From positions 1 to 10,292 of the forward strand of contig JASEIR010000071.1 of the NCBI GenBank assembly GCA_030017355.1: DNA of 10,292 bases, in the 5' to 3' direction. The notes under the pieces were generated by a model. The model was not told the origin of the DNA. It saw nothing but the letters and a program-made list of their open reading frames with translations, and did no database searches. Origin of the DNA: Actinomycetota bacterium. GTDB lineage: Bacteria; Actinomycetota; Aquicultoria; Aquicultorales; Aquicultoraceae. This document shows positions 6,928 to 10,292 of this stretch, piece after piece. The translations under genes were made by a program, and so were the position numbers. Position 1 is the first letter of the stretch. The number at the start of each line of letters is the position of its first letter.

Positions 6928-6940
6928 TGTTGGCATCTTT
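6910..6940 (+). terminator. Terminator-like or attenuator-like hairpin before the BCAM0308-like gene
   Basis: AAAGAT-A-CCAA (6910-6920) pairs with TTGG-C-ATCTTT (6930-6940). This is a ten-pair stem with one A-C mismatch and a nine-base loop, and it runs into TTTTAAT. The stem is AT-rich and the U-run is only four bases, so it is weak as an intrinsic terminator. It ends just before the AGGAGG ribosome binding site (6945-6950). It could end transcripts from the alr unit or modulate the next gene. Confidence 0.4.
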
Positions 6941-6957
6941 TAATAGGAGGTAAATGC

Positions 6958-7383
6958 ATGAGTGTGAGGATTTGTGCAAAATGCATGGCAGTATTTGACG
7001 GACGCAAATGGTTTTACGACGAAGCAGAACACTTGAGACTCATGCGAACTAAACGGGCCGAGACAACACTTTGTCCTGGTCATCAGAGGATTGAAAAGAG
7101 AAGGATAGATGGTGTTGTAACGCTCAGAGGTGATTTCCTAAAAAGCCACTATGACGAGGCAGTTAATCTGATTAACAACATTGCTGATAAGCAACTTCAG
7201 CGCAATGTTGCTGCCAGAGTTTACAACATGAGGGAAAATGGAGAGGGTATTGTTGTTGAAACTACCGATAAATCGTTAGCAGAACGTATTGGAAGGGAAT
7301 TCGAGAGGGCTTTTAATGGAAATCTTAGTATTCAGTGGCTGCAAGATGCAGATTTTGTAAGGGTTAGTTGGCAGCGGGATTAA
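6958..7383 (+). CDS. BCAM0308-family / NMD3-like zinc-finger protein, function unknown
   Basis: A 141-residue cytosolic protein. An N-terminal zinc site is suggested by CAKC (Cys6, Cys9) and, after the GRKWFYD segment, by CPGH (Cys39, His42), where the related family usually has CPAC. Next come RRIDGVVTLRGDFLKSHYDEAVNLI, a helical stretch, and a C-terminal alpha/beta part (GIVVETTDKSLAERIGREFERAF ... ADFVRVSW). The family call rests on the order of features: a cysteine pair with G-R-W, a CP-x-x-x-R-I signature, G-x-x-T-L-x-G-x-F, then TTD-x-x-L-A-x-R-I-G and a final V-x-W. This architecture recalls the zinc N terminus of NMD3-type ribosome export factors, but no bacterial function is established to my knowledge. 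AGGAGG seven bases upstream supports the ATG. It has intergenic space on both sides. Confidence 0.7.
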   Translation: MSVRICAKCMAVFDGRKWFYDEAEHLRLMRTKRAETTLCPGHQRIEKRRIDGVVTLRGDFLKSHYDEAVNLINNIADKQLQRNVAARVYNMRENGEGIVVETTDKSLAERIGREFERAFNGNLSIQWLQDADFVRVSWQRD

Positions 7384-7403
7384 AAGTTGCCTTAGAATAC
7401 AGG

Positions 7404-7433
7404 GGCCGGGGTCAGGTTTTTCCTAACCCGGCC
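7404..7433. terminator. Strong GC-rich hairpin between convergent genes
   Basis: GGCCGGGGTCAGG (7404-7416) pairs with CCTAACCCGGCC (7422-7433) around a TTTTT loop, giving about eleven pairs with one bulge or mismatch. It lies 20 bases after the BCAM0308-like stop and about 100 bases beyond the end of the convergent two-CW gene. No U-tract follows on either strand, so it is not a canonical intrinsic terminator. Bidirectional termination or 3'-end protection is the likeliest role. Confidence 0.5.
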
Positions 7434-7477
7434 AGTTCCTAGTGTTTGGCTGAATATCAGTAAGCTAAGTGGTGGAT

Positions 7478-7525
7478 TACCAACTAGCCGAATGTTGGCA
7501 AGCAACCAGGAGATTGCTGTTGGTA
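7478..7525. repeat. Nested inverted repeat downstream of the two-CW gene
   Basis: Outer arms TACCAAC (7478-7484) and GTTGGTA (7519-7525) are perfect. An inner stem AGCAA (7501-7505) with TTGCT (7514-7518) stacks directly on the right arm. GTTG/CAAC at 7494-7506 offers a competing stem. The element sits seven bases past the two-CW stop on that gene's strand, so it may be the structured 3' end of that message. Confidence 0.35.
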
Positions 7526-7532
7526 AAAAGGA

Positions 7533-7754
7533 CTAGCCGTTAGCAGCTATCCCCTTCTTATCAACAGCAATTCCTTTCATCATCTTGTAGAAATCACATT
7601 CCATGCAGCTGGCTAGTTTTTTTGCAAAAGTTCCTTGAACTTCACCCCCGCACATTGTTCCTGCAACACGCCAGCATTCATGGCCATGGTTTGGATATGC
7701 AGGGCAATCATTAGTTTTATCTCTTCCACATTTTTTAAATTCCCAGCAGTTCAT
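7533..7754 (-). CDS. Two-CW domain-containing protein
   Basis: A 73-residue cysteine-rich protein of unknown biochemical function. It carries the two Cys-Trp motifs that name the family: MNCWEFKKCGR at the N terminus, and HECWRVAGTMCGGEVQGTFAKK in the middle. A CMECDFYKMM segment follows, and CPAY lies between the CW motifs. The eight cysteines suggest bound metal or an iron-sulfur/redox site (inference). There is no signal peptide or membrane segment, and the last ~12 residues are a variable Lys-rich tail. The ATG is preceded by GGAGG (7762-7766, minus strand), an excellent spacing. Homologues are mostly in anaerobes, often as part of, or next to, signalling or redox proteins. It is transcribed alone, divergently from the FmdB-UDG operon. 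Confidence 0.85.
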   Translation of the reverse strand: MNCWEFKKCGRDKTNDCPAYPNHGHECWRVAGTMCGGEVQGTFAKKLASCMECDFYKMMKGIAVDKKGIAANG

Positions 7755-7807
7755 CCGATTTCCTCCATTGCATATACTATCTAGCAGCTAAGATTCGTTG
7801 TTAAATA

Positions 7808-7826
7808 TAGCAACCAATAGCAACCA
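7808..7826 (-). promoter_or_regulatory. Possible two-CW gene promoter within a 10-bp direct repeat
   Basis: On the minus strand, TGCTATATT, ending near 7800, is an extended -10 identical to the one proposed for hppA. No good -35 is visible. It overlaps the direct repeat AGCAACCAAT/AGCAACCAGA (plus strand, about 7808-7827). Support is consensus match only. Confidence 0.3.
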
Positions 7827-7873
7827 GAGGTACTCCTACATTTATCGAAACAAAACTAGGTAAAGCAAATTCC

Positions 7874-7909
7874 CCAATATTGGTTATTTTTAATAACAAT
7901 CTTTGTTAT
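7874..7909. repeat. Cluster of overlapping palindromes upstream of the FmdB-UDG-tsa operon
   Basis: Three perfect inverted repeats are packed into 36 bases: CCAATATTGG (7874-7883), GTTATT-3-AATAAC (7883-7897) and ATAACAA-3-TTGTTAT (7893-7909). The last two share the middle arm, so they are mutually exclusive as hairpins. They end 14 bases before the predicted -35, so they would act as DNA sites upstream of the promoter, not as part of its mRNA. Confidence 0.5.
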
Positions 7910-7923
7910 GCCTACTTCCTGGT

Positions 7924-7951
7924 TTGCGGGTTACTATAAAATTGATAAAAT
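7924..7951 (+). promoter_or_regulatory. Probable promoter of the FmdB-UDG-tsaE-tsaB-rimI operon
   Basis: TTGCGG (7924-7929), a 16-base spacer and TAAAAT (7946-7951), with TG one base upstream of the -10. TATAAA at 7935-7940 is an alternative -10. Transcription would start around 7957, giving a leader of about 25 nt. No strong promoter was noticed further down, so the genes to rimI probably depend on this one. Confidence 0.5.
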
Positions 7952-7980
7952 CTAAGTAGATTTCTAGCGTGGTGGTAATA

Positions 7981-8199
7981 ATGCCTATTTATGAATTTAG
8001 TTGCGCAAAGTGTGGGTTGAGCTTCGAAAAACTGGTTATGGGTTTTGATAACGGGAGCATCACATGCCCTGATTGTGGAAGCAGCGATGTAAAGAAGCTC
8101 TTCTCATCCTTTGGTTTTTCTTCTAGCGGTAAAACGATATCAACCGGTGCTTGCAGCAGTTGCTCAACTACCAGCAACTGCGCCAGCTGCGGTAAATAG
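7981..8199 (+). CDS. FmdB-type small zinc-ribbon protein
   Basis: A 72-residue regulatory-type zinc ribbon (FmdB / CxxC_CxxC_SSSS family). It starts MPIYEFSCAKCG with the first CxxC at residues 8-11. The second pair is CPDCGS at about 29-32, followed by the Ser/Phe-rich segment VKKLFSSFGFSSS. The tail is rich in Ser and Cys (CSSCSTTSNCASCGK). The start was placed at ATG 7981 because MPIYE is the invariant family N terminus; an in-frame GTG at 7969 would add four atypical residues and consume the GGTGG ribosome binding site. The family is named after a regulator of formamidase and amidase genes in Methylophilus, but most members have no known role. The uracil-DNA glycosylase gene follows eight bases after its stop. 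Confidence 0.88.
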   Translation: MPIYEFSCAKCGLSFEKLVMGFDNGSITCPDCGSSDVKKLFSSFGFSSSGKTISTGACSSCSTTSNCASCGK

Positions 8200-8207
8200 G
8201 TGAAAAA

Positions 8208-8819
8208 ATGGTAAATCTTTTTAGCTTAGCCGAAACAGCCAAGGATTGTGAACTCTGCCCATTAGCAAAACAAGGCCGAACACAGGTTGTTTTTGGTGAT
8301 GGAAATCCAAATGCTGAAATCATGTTTATTGGAGAGGGGCCAGGGTTTCATGAAGATAAGCAGGGTAAGCCTTTTGTTGGAGCAGCTGGAAAACTTCTAA
8401 CGCAACTACTGGGGTCAATTGGCTTAAGGCGAGAGGATGTCTATATAGCAAATGTTGTAAAGTGCAGGCCTCCTCAGAATCGCGATCCAAAGCCCGAGGA
8501 AATTGAAATATGTACCAACCAGTACTTGTTTTCTCAAATCGAGGCAATCAAACCTAAAGTTATTGCAACGCTTGGACGTTTTGCTTCCGCTGTTGTTCTT
8601 GGGCTGAAGGATGTTTCAATGGGGCGTGTTCATGGGCAAAAATTTAAGAGAGAAGGCCGTTACATAGTACCGATATATCATCCGGCTGCGGCTCTTCATT
8701 CAAGGGCAAATTTAGAGCCATTGTATGAGGACTTTAGAAAGCTAAAGGAATATCTTGAAGAGGAACCAGAGATAGTTCAGGAAATTGAAACCAAGGCTGA
8801 ACAATTGGGGCTTTTTTAA
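8208..8819 (+). CDS. udg: Family 4 uracil-DNA glycosylase (Fe-S cluster type)
   Basis: Excises uracil from DNA to start base-excision repair of deaminated cytosine. The length of 203 residues fits the family. Four cysteines bind the 4Fe-4S cluster: Cys14 and Cys17 (CELC), then Cys86 (KCRPP) and Cys102 (EICTNQ). The active-site motif is GEGPGFHEDKQGKPFVG at about 42-58, and the second motif is IYHPAAAL. VYIANVVKCRPPQNRDP is also highly characteristic. The C-terminal ~25 residues are Glu-rich and variable. AGGTG ahead of ATG 8208 is a reasonable ribosome binding site. The gene lies between the zinc-ribbon gene and tsaE, two bases from the latter. Family 4 enzymes are common in thermophiles and anaerobes. 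Confidence 0.94.
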   Translation: MVNLFSLAETAKDCELCPLAKQGRTQVVFGDGNPNAEIMFIGEGPGFHEDKQGKPFVGAAGKLLTQLLGSIGLRREDVYIANVVKCRPPQNRDPKPEEIEICTNQYLFSQIEAIKPKVIATLGRFASAVVLGLKDVSMGRVHGQKFKREGRYIVPIYHPAAALHSRANLEPLYEDFRKLKEYLEEEPEIVQEIETKAEQLGLF

Positions 8820-8821
8820 CC

Positions 8822-9289
8822 ATGTTTACTGTAATTTCGCATTCTTCTGAAGAAACCTGGGAGCTAGCAAAAAGGCTGGCTCCCATGTTATCTAGAGGAG
8901 ACGTAATAAACTTATGTGGCGACCTAGGCGCTGGTAAAACAGTTTTTGCAAAAGGTCTTGCCGATGGATTGGGCATCGATGAACCAGTCACAAGCCCAAC
9001 TTTTACCATAGTAAAGGAGTACCAAGGAAATCTCCCCTTTTATCATTTTGACGTCTATCGTTTATCCTCGCCGGATGAATTGGAAGAGCTTGGCGCTGAT
9101 GAATATTTTTACGGGGATGGTGTGACTGTTATCGAGTGGGGTGATAAAGTAGAGGAATTACTGCCGGACATTCGGCTTGAGATAAAGATGATAAGACTTG
9201 TTGATGATGATTTTCGTCGGCTTGAAGTGTTGCCGTATGGTAATGAATGGGAGCGGAAGGTAAAAGAATGGTTAGTAGCGGGATCATAA
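8822..9289 (+). CDS. tsaE: tRNA t6A37 threonylcarbamoyladenosine biosynthesis ATPase TsaE
   Basis: The P-loop ATPase of the bacterial t6A machinery, which acts with TsaB and TsaD to put threonylcarbamoyl on A37 of ANN-decoding tRNAs. At 155 residues it is a standard length. Walker A is GDLGAGKT at 33-40. The family motifs TSPTFTIVKEY, FYHFDVYRL (His75, Asp77) and TVIEWGDKVEELLP follow in the normal order. ATG 8822 is two bases after the UDG stop and has no strong Shine-Dalgarno of its own, so translation is probably coupled. A 25-base gap leads to tsaB. The C terminus (NEWERKVKEWLVAGS) is an ordinary extension. Confidence 0.95.
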   Translation: MFTVISHSSEETWELAKRLAPMLSRGDVINLCGDLGAGKTVFAKGLADGLGIDEPVTSPTFTIVKEYQGNLPFYHFDVYRLSSPDELEELGADEYFYGDGVTVIEWGDKVEELLPDIRLEIKMIRLVDDDFRRLEVLPYGNEWERKVKEWLVAGS

Positions 9290-9314
9290 ATAGGGTCAAA
9301 AATAGGAGCTTAAA

Positions 9315-10022
9315 TTGATATCTCTTGCTTTTGATACATCGAGTCCTGTCTTGACAATAGCGCTTGGTGATGAAGAAAGTATAATAAATGAAGTTGACAT
9401 GTGGCTTCCCAAGGGACACATGTCAAATTTAATTCCAGCTATAGACGATTTACTAAAGAACTCCAACTTGAAGATAGATGATGTCAACATTATTGTTATT
9501 GGAAGCGGACCTGGTTCTTACACGGGTCTTAGGATTGGCATGGAAATGGCCCGCACCTTTGCTCAGCTTCTCGAAATACCCATCATCGGCATAGCAAGTA
9601 TGGATGCAATTGCTTACCGCAATGCGTATAATAAAGCAGTTATTTGCCCGGTCATCGATGCTAAACGCGGGGAAGTTTACACAGCGCTTTACAGGGTTAC
9701 TGATGGCAAGACTTACCATATTACAGGATATAAGGTGCTTAGTCCAGAAGAGCTAGCTAGCATTTTAGTTCTAGAGGGATATGAACGAATTGTTTTTGCG
9801 GGAGATGCATTGAAGCTATATGCGGATGTTTTCAGGCAACTGCTGCAGGATAAAGCTGAATTTGCTCCTGAAGAGGACTGGTGGCCGAGAGCTTCAGATT
9901 TAATACGTTTGGCTAGACAGCGGATTGCCCAGCGCGATTTTGATGAACTTTACCGGCTCACCCCAATTTACGTTCGGTTGTCTCAAGCCGAGGAGATGTG
10001 GGAAAAACGCCATCAGGGGTGA
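9315..10022 (+). CDS. tsaB: tRNA t6A37 biosynthesis protein TsaB
   Basis: A catalytically inactive ASKHA-fold partner of TsaD, serving as the scaffold of the TsaB-TsaD-TsaE complex. Visible marks are ISLAFDTSSPVLTIALGD at the N terminus, HMSNLIPAIDDLL, and the signature GSGPGSYTGLRIGMEMARTF at 63-82. These are followed by DAKRGEVYTALY and RLTPIYVR near the C terminus. The length, 235 residues, is typical. It uses a TTG start at 9315, supported by AGGAG at 9304-9308 and by the match of MISLAFDTS to the family N terminus; no ATG fits. The rimI gene begins five bases after its TGA. Confidence 0.95.
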   Translation: MISLAFDTSSPVLTIALGDEESIINEVDMWLPKGHMSNLIPAIDDLLKNSNLKIDDVNIIVIGSGPGSYTGLRIGMEMARTFAQLLEIPIIGIASMDAIAYRNAYNKAVICPVIDAKRGEVYTALYRVTDGKTYHITGYKVLSPEELASILVLEGYERIVFAGDALKLYADVFRQLLQDKAEFAPEEDWWPRASDLIRLARQRIAQRDFDELYRLTPIYVRLSQAEEMWEKRHQG

Positions 10023-10026
10023 TTTT

Positions 10027-10292
10027 ATGCTGACAATGAAACCTGTCATCCGCCCGATGACGATGGCGGATGTTGACCAAGTATACGATATTGAGAGACG
10101 GTCGCAGTCCAGTTATTGGAGTAAGCTTACCTTCCAGAGAGAAATTATAAGTGCTGATCATAATATGTGCTTAGTGGCGGAGTATGGTGAGCGGATAGTT
10201 GGATTTATATGCCTATATCATGTTCTTGATGAAGGACATATAACTAACATAGCAGTGGATCCTCCTTATCAAAATAGAGGTATTGCAACAAG
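10027..10292 (+). CDS. rimI: Ribosomal-protein-S18-alanine N-acetyltransferase (GNAT), N-terminal part
   Basis: The first 88 codons of a GNAT acetyltransferase, cut by the right edge. Family members run about 145-160 residues. The sequence opens MLTMKPVIRPMTMADVDQVY, contains the RimI-type SYWSKLTFQREI segment (more often PWS), then HNMCLVAEYGERIVGFICL. It reaches the acetyl-CoA loop with ITNIAVDPPYQNRGIAT; Q-N-R-G-I-A is the Q/R-x-x-G-x-G/A motif. The start at 10027 is favoured by AGGGGTGA, which overlaps the tsaB stop; Met4 at 10036 is an alternative. Its position after tsaB is the usual one for rimI, commonly followed by tsaD. The exact substrate cannot be read from sequence. Confidence 0.9.
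   Translation, partial: MLTMKPVIRPMTMADVDQVYDIERRSQSSYWSKLTFQREIISADHNMCLVAEYGERIVGFICLYHVLDEGHITNIAVDPPYQNRGIAT

Noticed and set aside
7969..7980. GTG start for the FmdB-type protein
   Set aside because: The family begins MPIYEF, and GGTGG serves better as the ribosome binding site for ATG 7981.

Overview
The window reads as chromosomal sequence from a bacterium of moderate-to-low GC, probably anaerobic and with a Gram-positive style gene order. The chain acpS - nnrD - alr - tsaE - tsaB - rimI is typical of Bacillota and Actinomycetota. A membrane pyrophosphatase, a two-CW protein and a BCAM0308-type protein suggest a deep-branching anaerobic or subsurface lineage, but no marker here fixes the phylum. 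There is no phage, IS, CRISPR, tRNA or rRNA gene, and no convincing undescribed multi-gene system. The more unusual signals lie between the genes.

Layout. 1-1407 (minus): N-terminal 469 residues of a membrane-integral pyrophosphatase (hppA), running off the left edge, with K+-independent H+-pump signature residues. 1408-1765: divergent promoter region. 1766-2368 (plus): class I SAM methyltransferase, with a perfect inverted repeat at its transcription start. 2369-2540: heptad repeats, then a good sigma-70 type promoter. 2541-4446 (plus): acpS and nnrD (TTG start). 4447-4625: a second, longer heptad repeat block. 4626-6803 (plus): CBS-pair protein, alanine racemase, and a BsuPI-domain lipoprotein. 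6804-6957: a candidate 17-codon leader ORF and hairpin. 6958-7383 (plus): BCAM0308/NMD3-like zinc-finger protein. 7384-7532: hairpins between convergent genes. 7533-7754 (minus): two-CW domain protein. 7755-7980: divergent regulatory region with overlapping palindromes. 7981-10292 (plus): tight operon of FmdB-type zinc ribbon, family 4 uracil-DNA glycosylase, tsaE, tsaB and rimI, which runs off the right edge.

How the genes work together. AcpS activates acyl carrier protein. NnrD repairs hydrated NAD(P)H. Alr supplies D-alanine for peptidoglycan. TsaE and TsaB, with TsaD and TsaC/TsaC2 encoded elsewhere (tsaD perhaps just past the right edge), make t6A37 on tRNAs. RimI is the acetyltransferase usually found in this cluster. 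The pyrophosphatase couples PPi released by biosynthesis to ion pumping. The uracil-DNA glycosylase removes deaminated cytosine from DNA.

The best leads are: (i) two intergenic blocks built from tandem heptanucleotides, the second directly upstream of the CBS gene; (ii) the short ORF whose stop codon lies in the loop of a hairpin ahead of the BCAM0308-like gene; and (iii) clustered palindromes in the two divergent intergenic regions.
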